This document shows, piece after piece, positions 8,282 through 15,511 of a stretch of DNA of 64,000 nucleotides (positions are counted from its first letter, which is position 1; each line of letters starts with the position of its first letter). The stretch is from the NCBI GenBank assembly GCA_041390625.1, contig JAWKPM010000006.1, positions 140,407-204,406 on the forward strand. The letters are read 5' to 3'. Made by a program: the position numbers and the translations under genes. This DNA is from RBC038 sp041390625 (GTDB lineage: Bacteria; Chloroflexota; Dehalococcoidia; UBA2979). Below the pieces are notes generated by a model that was given only the letters and a program-made list of their open reading frames with translations, made no database searches and had not been told where the DNA came from.

Positions 8282-8313
8282 CGAGGGCGCCTCGGTCGAG
8301 GCGCCCTCGTTGT
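8282..8313. terminator. Bidirectional hairpin terminator between convergent genes
   Basis: CGAGGGCGCCTC (8282-8293) and GAGGCGCCCTCG (8298-8309) form a perfect 12-bp stem with a GGTC loop, followed by TTGTGTT. It lies between the convergent stops at 8258 and 8328. The T-tract is weak, so termination is probable but not certain. Confidence 0.7.
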
Positions 8314-8327
8314 GTTCGTGCCTCGGA

Positions 8328-9332
8328 CTAGCCGACGAGCTGTCGGTAGATCTCGGCGCGCTTCTGCGGGTCGCGCTCGGCGATCGAGACGCCGCTGATG
8401 CCGTAGCCCGCCTCCTGCTGGGCGTCGATCCAATCGATGCAGCCCTCGACGGGGCCGGCGTAGCCGAGCGAGGCTGCGAGCTCGGGCGACACCGCCTCGA
8501 TGCCGGCCTTCGAGCCGCCCTCGCGCCAGGCGGCGCGGACCGCGTTCGCCTCATCGGCAAGGCCGATGCGGAGGAAGTGCTCGTAGTAGAAGTCGCCCAT
8601 GCGCGCGATGTAGAACGCCGCGCCCTCACGGATGCCCCAGTAGGCCTTCTCCGGGTCGTCGGTGACGGTCACGCCTCCGCCGCTGCGGATCTCGAACGTC
8701 GAAGGATCGCGGCCGGCGGCGCGGAGCGCGTCGTGGGCGATCTTCACCTGGTCGGCCCACTGCTCGCGGGGCACGAAGATCGGGATCCAGCCGTCGGCGA
8801 GCTGCGCGGTCTGCTCGATCGACTTCGGGGTGATCGAGGCGACGTGGATCGGGATGTGGTTACGGCCAGCGGTGGGCTGGTAGTCGCGAATCGTGAAGCC
8901 GCGGTCGAGCTCGAAGATCTTGCCGTGGTAGTGCAGCGGCTCGCCGGCGGTGAGGGCGTTGATGATCTCGATGTACTCGCGCATGCGAGTGAGGGGGCGC
9001 GAGAACTTCACGCCGTGGAAGTGCTCGATGACCTGCGGGCCGGAGCTGCCGAGGCCGATCACCATGCGGCCGTTGGAGAGCGCATCGAGGGTGGTGAAGT
9101 GCTGCGCGAGGGCCCCCGGCGTCCTCGAGAAGATGTTCACGATCGAGGTGCCGAGATTGATGCGGTTGGTCTCGTAGGCGAGGATCGCGAGCGTCGTGAA
9201 GGCGTCGCGGCCCCAGGCCTCGGCGACGGACATGAGGTGCACGCCGGCGTCGTCCGCGATCTTCGCCTCGGCTATGGTGCCCTCGAGGTCCCACGGCCCC
9301 TGCCAGTTCACCCCGATCGAGATCTTGCGCAT
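8328..9332 (-). CDS. LLM-class F420-dependent oxidoreductase, paralogue 1
   Basis: The protein has 334 residues, one luciferase-like TIM-barrel domain. It starts MRKISIGVNWQGP and includes AEAWGRDAFTTLAILAYET, LGTSIVNIFSRTPGALAQHF and DALSNGRMVIGLGSSGPQVIEHFHG, typical of F420-dependent oxidoreductases resembling methylene-tetrahydromethanopterin reductase. The substrate is unknown. The ATG at 9332 has a GGGGGAG ribosome site. A paralogue of the same length lies at 49442-50446 with long identical stretches, so the pair arose by duplication. Confidence 0.85.
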   Translation of the reverse strand: MRKISIGVNWQGPWDLEGTIAEAKIADDAGVHLMSVAEAWGRDAFTTLAILAYETNRINLGTSIVNIFSRTPGALAQHFTTLDALSNGRMVIGLGSSGPQVIEHFHGVKFSRPLTRMREYIEIINALTAGEPLHYHGKIFELDRGFTIRDYQPTAGRNHIPIHVASITPKSIEQTAQLADGWIPIFVPREQWADQVKIAHDALRAAGRDPSTFEIRSGGGVTVTDDPEKAYWGIREGAAFYIARMGDFYYEHFLRIGLADEANAVRAAWREGGSKAGIEAVSPELAASLGYAGPVEGCIDWIDAQQEAGYGISGVSIAERDPQKRAEIYRQLVG

Positions 9333-9474
9333 GTGCTCCCCCGCCTCGTCGTTGGATGGTCATTCGAGGTGGCGAGTATATGGAGCGTGGCTCTAGCGGC
9401 GAGGTGGGCCGTCAGGCCTCGGAGCGTGGACGGCCCTGCGGGCCGGCGTGCCCGCCCACCCGCCCCTTCTCGAG

Positions 9475-9504
9475 CGAGGGGCTGCGCCCCACGCGCTCCC
9501 CTCG
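9475..9504 (-). terminator. Possible hairpin terminator downstream of the DEAD-box gene
   Basis: CGAGGGG (9475-9481) can pair with CCCCTCG (9498-9504), and an alternative inner hairpin GGGGC-TGC-GCCCC lies at 9478-9490. They sit in the 230-bp gap below the helicase stop codon. There is no T-tract, so the role is uncertain. Nothing else is recognisable in this gap (9333-9562). Confidence 0.3.
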
Positions 9505-9562
9505 GACTTGCGGTGCGCGGTGACGGGCGGCCCTGGCGACGGAGCCTGACCCTCGGTTGGGG

Positions 9563-11638
9563 CTAGCCGTAGAGGTCGAGGCGCTCCTGGTGCAGCTTGT
9601 CGCCGAAGGCGTCCATGATGGCGTCGAACTCGCCGACGTCGTGCTCGCAGACGAAGGTGATGGCTTTGCCCTCGCGGCCCATGCGCCCGGTGCGTCCGAT
9701 GCGGTGGACGTACTCCTCGACGTTCTGGGGGACGTCGTAGTTCACGACGTGGGTGATCTCGGGGATGTCGATGCCTCGGGCGGCGACGTTCGTGGCGACG
9801 AGGATGTCGAGCTCGCCGTCGCGGAAGCGCTGGACGACGCGGTCCCGCTGACGCTGGTCGAGGTCGCCGTGCAGCGCGCCGATGCGGATGCCGTCGGTCT
9901 GGAGGCGCTCGCTCAGGCGGTCGGCGCCTCGACGGGTCTTCGAGAAGACGATGGTGCGACCCTTGAGCTCGCGCTTCACCAACTCGGCGAGGCCGCGCAT
10001 CTTGTCGCGCTCGGCAACCTCGAAGTAGACCTGCTCGATGGACTCAACGGAGGAGAGCTCGGGGTCGACGGTCACGGTGACCGGGTCGTGCATGTAGCGG
10101 TGCACGAGGTTCTTGATCGAGGTGGGCATCGTCGCCGAGAAGAGCGCGGTCTGCCTCGCGCGCGGCGTCTGGCCGAGGATGCGCGTGATGTCAGGCAGGA
10201 ATCCGATGTCCAGCATCTCGTCGGCCTCGTCGAGGACGGCGTAGCGCACGGCTCGCAGCGAGAGCGTGCGGCGCTTGATGTGGTCCAGCACGCGGCCGGG
10301 CGTGCCGACGACGACCTGAGGCCCGCGCTCGAGGGCGCGGAAGTCGCGGTCCAGCGCGCGCCCGCCCAGGAGGCCGACGACGCGCACGCCGGAGTACGAA
10401 CCGAGGTCCGTCAGGACCTCGAGGACCTGTTGCGCCAGCTCGCGCGTCGGCACGAGGACGATGGCCTGCGGCTCGGCGAGGTCGGGGTCGCACGCCTCGA
10501 GGAGCGGCAGGCCGAAGGCGACGGTCTTGCCGCTGCCGGTCTGCGCGACGCCGACCACATCGTGGCCTTCGATGAGTGCCGGGATGGCCTGAGCCTGGAT
10601 CGGAGTTGGGTCGGTGAAGCCGGAGGCGCCGACGGCCCGGAGGCCGTTGTCGCCGACGCCGAGCTCGCGGAACGCCTCTGGAAGGTCACCGTCGAACGTG
10701 GTGGGCTCGAGCCGCCCGGTCTTCGAGGGCTGCTCGGACCTCGGGCGCTCAGCCGACGTCTCGTCGCGGCGCGCCTCGTTGCGCGGTGCGCGCGCGGGGC
10801 GCCGGCGGGCGACGCGCGGGGCGTCGACCTCGATTGCGGGGGTTCGCGTGTCGTCGCTCGACTCCTCGGAATCGTCGGCCTCGGCAACGTCATCGTCGAC
10901 GTTCAAGGTGTCGTTGGCGGTGTCTAGGCTGCCGTCCGCGCCCTCGCTGCGGCGACGGCCGCGTCCGCCTCGACGGCCGCGGCGGCGGCGCTTCGGGGCA
11001 TCGCCGTCCGTGCCCGACTCGGTGTCTCGGGGGGCTGCGGCGCGGTCGTTCGAAGTGGCGGGTGCGGTGGTGTTCGAGGGCGCCTCGGTGTCTGCCTCGG
11101 CGTCGCCGCGGCCGAAGTGCGGCACGAAGCGGCTGGTGCCTGAGACGAGCACACGGCGCGTGGCGTGGAGGCCCGGGGGCGGCCGGCGGCGGGCGGGGAG
11201 GATCGTGCGATCACCGCCCTCGGAAGGCGGGCGGAAGGCGACGTCCTCGGGCAGCGGCTCTTCGAGGGAGGAGCGCCACGGGCGGCGTCGTCGACGGTCG
11301 TCGCGGCCTCGGTTGTCGCGGCGGTCGTCTGAGCGATCGCGCGAGTCACGGCGGTCTCGGGTCTGGGAGTTTCGTGAGCTCTCGTTGTCGCGGCCGGAGC
11401 GGCCGTTGGAGGAGCTGGAGGTGGAGCGTTCGTGGGTGGCCGTTGGGGCCTCGGAGGTGGCGGTCGTTTGGGTGGTTCCGTTCGTGGTCTGGTTCGACTT
11501 GTTGCGGCCGCGCCCACCTCGACGCCCGCGCCGGCGTCGTTTGCGGGGCTCGTCCGAGTCGTCGTGCTCGTCCGTGGCCATGTCTGCTGGGGTGGGCGCG
11601 GTGAACCAGTCCCGCAGCCGTCGCAGAAGCGGGCTCAT
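9563..11638 (-). CDS. DEAD-box ATP-dependent RNA helicase with long disordered N-terminus
   Basis: The protein has 691 residues. The helicase core occupies about 318-691 and shows the Q motif region (GFTDPTPIQAQAIP), motif I AQTGSGKT, PTRELAQQ, TPGR, DEAD with following EMLDIGF, SAT, and HRIGRTGRMGREG. It is RhlE/CshA-like and should remodel structured RNA, for example in ribosome assembly or mRNA decay. The first 310 residues are low complexity, rich in Arg, Asp, Ser and Thr, with two near-identical KRRRRGRRGGRGR blocks (about 33-45 and 220), likely RNA-binding. Unusually, extra basic sequence is N-terminal while the C-terminus stops soon after motif VI. A 190-bp gap separates it from the MFS gene upstream. 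Confidence 0.85.
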   Translation of the reverse strand: MSPLLRRLRDWFTAPTPADMATDEHDDSDEPRKRRRRGRRGGRGRNKSNQTTNGTTQTTATSEAPTATHERSTSSSSNGRSGRDNESSRNSQTRDRRDSRDRSDDRRDNRGRDDRRRRRPWRSSLEEPLPEDVAFRPPSEGGDRTILPARRRPPPGLHATRRVLVSGTSRFVPHFGRGDAEADTEAPSNTTAPATSNDRAAAPRDTESGTDGDAPKRRRRGRRGGRGRRRSEGADGSLDTANDTLNVDDDVAEADDSEESSDDTRTPAIEVDAPRVARRRPARAPRNEARRDETSAERPRSEQPSKTGRLEPTTFDGDLPEAFRELGVGDNGLRAVGASGFTDPTPIQAQAIPALIEGHDVVGVAQTGSGKTVAFGLPLLEACDPDLAEPQAIVLVPTRELAQQVLEVLTDLGSYSGVRVVGLLGGRALDRDFRALERGPQVVVGTPGRVLDHIKRRTLSLRAVRYAVLDEADEMLDIGFLPDITRILGQTPRARQTALFSATMPTSIKNLVHRYMHDPVTVTVDPELSSVESIEQVYFEVAERDKMRGLAELVKRELKGRTIVFSKTRRGADRLSERLQTDGIRIGALHGDLDQRQRDRVVQRFRDGELDILVATNVAARGIDIPEITHVVNYDVPQNVEEYVHRIGRTGRMGREGKAITFVCEHDVGEFDAIMDAFGDKLHQERLDLYG

Positions 11639-11829
11639 CGCGCGGCCTCGTCCTCGTCCGGCGCGATGTCGTTGGCCGTGTCAGGGACTGGTAGGGGGGA
11701 GGGGCCGCGCCGTTGTCGCGCGGGGATGAGTGTCATCGATGAACATCGTAGCAAGGTTCGGGGGGTTCGGCGAGCCGGGGGGAACCCTACCGCCGCACCT
11801 CGAGGGTGGGTGAGCGGTTCGGGACGTAG

Positions 11830-13119
11830 TCAGGCGCCCGCGGCCTCGATGGTGGCGTCGGGCTCGACGTCCTCGTCGAGGGGCTCCATGTAGGGCACGT
11901 CGGCCCGGCGCATGAGGACGAAGAAGGCGAGCGCGCCGACGATCGTGACGATGCCGGCGTAGCGGAAGACGGCATCGAGGCCGAACGTCGAGACGACGAG
12001 CGCGCCGACGAGCGAGCCGGTGAGAAAGCCGACGGAGTTCCCCATCTGGTTGAGGCCCATCACCGAGCCCATGCCGACTCGACGGCCGACGGTGACGAAG
12101 ATCGCCTGCTGGGCGGGCCACGAGACGGCCTCTGCCAGGCCGATCACGAAGACGACGACGACGAGCCAGGGCGCGATCACGAGCGCGCTGCCGAGGAAGT
12201 CGGTCTCCACGACGTTGCGCGGCACCGCCGGCGTGAGGAACTGACCGACCGCCGAGATGCCGAGGCCGACCATCACCATCATCAGGCGGTCCATGCGGTC
12301 GGCAACCGGGCCGGCCAACGGCTGCAGCACCGCCGAGGTGAGGGAGCGCGTGGCCAGCAGGATGCCGACGAAGAGCGCGGAGTCCGTGCCGAGGCCGTCC
12401 GGGTCGATCACGAAGACAGCGAGGAACGATGCCGCGGCGCCCCATCCAAGTGCGACCACCGTCTGCACGGCGAGCGCGGCCTGCACGTCGGCACGTCGGA
12501 TCACCTCGCGCCAGCCCATCTGGATCTCCGCGGGCTCCACGTAGTCGGCCGCGGCGCCTCGCGGCCGGCCTCGCCTCGGGAGGAGGAGGAGCGTCATGAG
12601 GCCGGTGCCGGCGAGGAGTAGGGCCATCGAGGTGAAGGCGGCATCGGTGCCGAAGGCGTCTCGGAGGCCGCCACCGAGCAGGGGGCCGAGGCCGAAGCCT
12701 GCAATCTGGGCGACGGAGAAGACGCCCATGTAGGTGCCCTCGCGCTGCGGGGGCGCCAGCCGGCCGATGTAGGCGAGCGACAGCGGGAAGATGCCGGCGG
12801 CGCCGAGGCCGGAGAGCACTCGGAACGCTACGACCGTCTGCCAGTTCGGGGCGAAGACGTAGCCGATCGCGCCGACCGCGTAGATGAAGAAGCCCGCGGC
12901 GATGAAGGGCTTCGAGCCGAAGCGGTCGCCAAGACGGCCGATGAACGGCGCGGCGAGCAGCTGGGACAGCGAGAGGCCGGAGAACGAGAGCGCCACCGCG
13001 AGTTCCGGCCCGTTGAGCTCGTCTCGGACGTAGACAGGCAGCAGCGGCGACACCATGCCGATGCCCGCCATCGCGACGAGCATCGCGATCCAGAGGACGA
13101 CGAACCCTCGAGAGAGCAC
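11830..13119 (-). CDS. MFS transporter (multidrug efflux type)
   Basis: This 429-residue membrane protein has about 12 predicted helices. The MFS signature GRLGDRFGSKPFIAAGF lies between helices 2 and 3, and motif-C-like sequence GFGLGPLLGG in helix 5. It resembles proton-coupled drug exporters. The substrate cannot be told. Translation starts at a GTG (13119). It may share a transcript with the helicase downstream (191-bp gap). That gap holds only a small CGATG-AA-CATCG inverted repeat. Confidence 0.8.
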   Translation of the reverse strand: MLSRGFVVLWIAMLVAMAGIGMVSPLLPVYVRDELNGPELAVALSFSGLSLSQLLAAPFIGRLGDRFGSKPFIAAGFFIYAVGAIGYVFAPNWQTVVAFRVLSGLGAAGIFPLSLAYIGRLAPPQREGTYMGVFSVAQIAGFGLGPLLGGGLRDAFGTDAAFTSMALLLAGTGLMTLLLLPRRGRPRGAAADYVEPAEIQMGWREVIRRADVQAALAVQTVVALGWGAAASFLAVFVIDPDGLGTDSALFVGILLATRSLTSAVLQPLAGPVADRMDRLMMVMVGLGISAVGQFLTPAVPRNVVETDFLGSALVIAPWLVVVVFVIGLAEAVSWPAQQAIFVTVGRRVGMGSVMGLNQMGNSVGFLTGSLVGALVVSTFGLDAVFRYAGIVTIVGALAFFVLMRRADVPYMEPLDEDVEPDATIEAAGA

Positions 13120-13208
13120 GAACGAGGCCTATCACAGCGAAACGCGAGCCTCGGCCGGGGACAGCCGTGCCCACGATCGTACGGCCTCGGGGCCGATTGA
13201 GGGGCGGT

Positions 13209-14093
13209 CTAGCGGAAGACCACCGTCTTGTTGCCGTGCACGAAGACGCGGTCCTCGATGTGCCACTGGACGGCGCGGGCGAGGACGGAGCGCTCCACCT
13301 CGCGACCGAGGCGCACGAGGTCGTCGCGCGTGTCGCGGTGGGAGATGGTCACGACATCCTGCTCGATGATCGGCCCTTCATCGAGGTCGTCGGTGGCGTA
13401 GTGCGCCGTTGCGCCGATCAGCTTGACGCCTCGGTCGAAGGCGCGGCCGTAGGGGTCGGCGCCCGCGAAGGCGGGCAGGAACGAGTGATGAATGTTGATG
13501 ACGCGGTTTGGGTAGCGGTCGATCACCTTCGAACTCAGGATCTGCATGTAGCGCGCCATCACCAGCAGCTCGATGTGCTCGCGCTCGCACAGCTCGAGGA
13601 TGGCGGCCTCCTGCTCCTCGCGGATCTCCTTGATCACGGGGAGGTGCAGGTAGGGGATGCCGAACGCCTCGACGTCGGGTCGCAGCTTGTCGTGGTTCGA
13701 GATCACGAGGCGCAGGTCGACGGGGAGTTCGCCGCGACGCCAGCGCCAGAGCAGCTCCATCAGGCAGTGGTCGAAGCGCGATACGAGGATGGCAGTGCGG
13801 ACGCGCTGCTCGCTGTAGCGCACGCGCCAGTCCATCTCGAAGGGGCGTCCGACTTCCTCGGCGAAGCGCGCCTCGAGGTCGGCGGGCGGCGTCGCGAGGC
13901 CCTCGAGGGCGAACTCCATGCGCATGAAGAAGCGCCCGCCGCTGGCGTCGGTGGAGTACTGGTCGGCCTGGATGATGTTCGCCTCGTGCGCGAAGAGGAA
14001 CTGCGACACGGCGGCGACGATGCCGGGGCGGTCGTCGCACTGGATCAGGAGGCGCGCGGTGCCCGTCGAGGGTCGCGAGGCGTCATCGGTCAT
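13209..14093 (-). CDS. purU: Formyltetrahydrofolate deformylase
   Basis: This 294-residue protein has the PurU order: an N-terminal ACT domain (LLIQCDDRPGIVAAVSQFLF, about 14-90) and a formyltransferase domain. That domain contains ILVSRFDHCLMELLWRW, NIHHSFLPAFAGADPYGRAFDRGVKLIGATAHY and EGPIIEQDV. The catalytic Asn-His-Asp set of the hydrolase family appears as SNHD/NIHHSFLP and a later Asp in LDEGPII. It releases formate from 10-formyl-THF, balancing one-carbon pools. The ATG has no Shine-Dalgarno but has TATCAT 6 nt upstream, suggesting a leaderless mRNA. Confidence 0.92.
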   Translation of the reverse strand: MTDDASRPSTGTARLLIQCDDRPGIVAAVSQFLFAHEANIIQADQYSTDASGGRFFMRMEFALEGLATPPADLEARFAEEVGRPFEMDWRVRYSEQRVRTAILVSRFDHCLMELLWRWRRGELPVDLRLVISNHDKLRPDVEAFGIPYLHLPVIKEIREEQEAAILELCEREHIELLVMARYMQILSSKVIDRYPNRVINIHHSFLPAFAGADPYGRAFDRGVKLIGATAHYATDDLDEGPIIEQDVVTISHRDTRDDLVRLGREVERSVLARAVQWHIEDRVFVHGNKTVVFR

Positions 14094-14099
14094 GGCGCG

Positions 14100-14105
14100 A
14101 TGATA
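14100..14105 (-). promoter_or_regulatory. -10 hexamer TATCAT, leaderless start of purU
   Basis: Read on the minus strand, TATCAT (14105-14100) stands exactly 6 nt before the ATG of purU at 14093. It matches 5 of 6 consensus positions. There is no ribosome site in between. Confidence 0.45.
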
Positions 14106-14147
14106 CGTGCGTCCTGAGGCAAGACCCAGCGCGGCGCCTCGGTCTGG

Positions 14148-14387
14148 CTAGTGCGTGTGGGGCTCGCCGTTGTGGTGGTCGTGCTCGTGGTGGTGGTCGC
14201 CCGAACCGGACGACGCGTCGACCTGTCAGCAGCCGGGTTGGCCGTGGTTGCCACAGCAATTGCTGCGCTTCACGAAGCGCAGGCCCATATTGCGCATCGC
14301 CATACCGAGCTTGCGATGCGCGGGGGCGTCGTAGGTGCTCCAGTTCGAGATCCACGCGCCGATGGACGGTCGGTCCGGTCTCGCCAT
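14148..14387 (-). CDS. Candidate small selenoprotein: CCGNHGQPGC-Sec followed by a His-rich tail
   Basis: The frame starts at ATG 14387, 16 bp after the redoxin stop, and reads 79 residues if the UGA at 14228-14226 (codon 54) is decoded as selenocysteine. Before it comes a basic segment (AHRKLGMAMRNMGLRFVKRS) and the Cys cluster NCCGNHGQPGC. After it the frame stays open to a TAG at 14148 and encodes QVDASSGSG, then a strongly His-rich end (DHHHEHDHHNGEPHTH), a likely metal site. A SECIS-like hairpin follows the UGA. The alternative is a 53-residue protein that simply ends at UGA. I do not recognise the family. Its neighbour's active-site UGA and the biased tail favour readthrough. Confidence 0.55.
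14196..14214 (-). promoter_or_regulatory. Putative bacterial SECIS element of the small selenoprotein
   Basis: In the mRNA, GUCGUCC (14214-14208), loop GGUUC and GGGCGAC (14202-14196) form a 7-bp stem with one U-G wobble. The loop starts 18 nt after the UGA and begins with GG. Known bacterial SECIS elements have a short stem some 16-37 nt past UGA and a G at the start of the apical loop; this one fits. Confidence 0.5.
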
Positions 14388-14403
14388 GCCTCGATGGTCC
14401 TCG

Positions 14404-15417
14404 CTAGCTGCGTCGGGGCGGTCGGTTCAGGCTACCAACCGGCAGGTCGAGGTGCAGCCGCGCCGTCTGGGGCAGGAAGCATTCGCGGTCGTTGCAGGCC
14501 TGGTAGCGCACCTCGACGTCGATGGGCACCGACTCGACCTCGGTGAGGGCGGAGTTCAGCTCGACGCGCACGACCGCGAAGCCCTCGAGGACGGGGAGCG
14601 GCTCGGTCAGCCCTGCGACCTGGAAGGGCACGGTGTCGGGGTAGCGGGGCGCGCCGATGTAGAGGCCCTCGGGACCGGTCACGGTCACCACCGTCGGGAA
14701 GTTGCCCTCTGGGACCTCGGGTCCGCCGACGTGGATCCCCTCCGGCAGATCGAGGCGGACGTGCAGGTCGACGCGCTGACGGAACTTGATGTCGGGGGCG
14801 TGGAGCTGCGCGGTGATGTTGATGTCCTCGACGGAGGCGCTCGCATGGGGCGTCTCGCCGAGCTCGGCCTGGAGGCCGAAGGCCTCCTCGAGCGTGAAGG
14901 CGGCGGCCTCGCGAATCTGGTACTCGCGATGGAAGAACTTCTGCACGACGACGCCCTGCTCGTCGAGGACGTACGTGCCCGGGTACGGGATGCCGTACAC
15001 CGCCTCGTCGGGGTCGACGAGGGTGTTCAGGATGCCGAGCTGCTTGATGAACGCCGAGCCCTCGTCGGAGAGGAAGTCGTACTCGATGTCGTGCTCGTCG
15101 CAGAACTGCGCGATGGCGCCGATCGGGTCGTAGGAGATCGCGAAGACGCGCACGCCGCCGGCGGTGAACTCGCGGAGTCCGTTCTGCAGCTCAACGAGCT
15201 GCGTTCGGCAGTACGGTCACCAGCGTGCGGAGCGCTGGAAGACGACCAGCGCCTTCTGTCCCGCTCGCGCCTCGTTCAGGTTCACGGCCTCGTTGCGCTG
15301 ATTGCGCAGGGTGAAGTCGGGGAAGACCTCGCCGATGGCGGGGCCGGTCGGGAAGTCGTCGGTCTCCGGCGTGCGCCTGGACGGCGGCAGTCGCTCGGGT
15401 TCGGGCGGCGTGGTCAT
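14404..15417 (-). CDS. Redoxin-domain selenoprotein (U-P-Y-C active site) with DsbD-alpha-like C-terminal domain
   Basis: The gene runs from ATG 15417 (GAGGGG 7 nt upstream) to TAG 14404, 337 residues, with an in-frame UGA at 15219-15217 as codon 67. Residues 30-190 are an AhpC/TSA-type thioredoxin fold: FPDFTLRNQRNEAVNL, VVFQRSARW, then Sec-PYCRTQLVELQNGLREF. The UGA replaces the first Cys of the W-C-P-Y-C motif, where Sec is known in redoxin selenoproteins. A hairpin follows at SECIS distance. Residues about 195-330 resemble the N-terminal domain of DsbD, with its Cys pair as CNDREC (about 307-312). A peroxidase or disulfide reductase with a built-in electron partner is inferred. No signal peptide is seen. 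Standard gene callers would split this into two frames. Confidence 0.85.
15186..15202 (-). promoter_or_regulatory. Putative bacterial SECIS element of the redoxin gene
   Basis: In the mRNA, GCAGCUC (15202-15196), loop GUU and GAGCUGC (15192-15186) form a perfect 7-bp stem. The loop begins with G and lies 21 nt after the UGA. This matches the published layout of bacterial SECIS hairpins, and it overlaps coding sequence as expected. Confidence 0.65.
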
Positions 15418-15452
15418 CGAGGTCCCCTCGATTGGCTCGTTCGGGCGCGTCG

Positions 15453-15458
15453 ATTGTA
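15453..15458 (-). promoter_or_regulatory. -10 box TACAAT of the selenoprotein operon
   Basis: TACAAT (15458-15453 on the minus strand) matches TATAAT at 5 of 6 positions and lies 36 bp before the ATG at 15417, leaving a leader of about 29 nt. No good -35 box is visible. A stem GGTACCCC-GGT-GGGGTATC lies just upstream (15471-15489). Confidence 0.4.
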
Positions 15459-15511
15459 CACGACGGCATCGGTACCCCGGTGGGGTATCACGATTCGAGG
15501 AGGGGAGAGGG

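Noticed and set aside
14083..14355. A 90-residue frame on the minus strand overlapping the small selenoprotein candidate
   Set aside because: It is Arg/Pro-rich shadow composition with no ribosome site and overlaps purU; the other frame has the Cys cluster and His tail.
15471..15489. Hairpin GGTACCCC-GGT-GGGGTATC as a terminator of the MFS gene
   Set aside because: No T-tract follows on either strand. It lies next to the selenoprotein promoter and may be part of its control.
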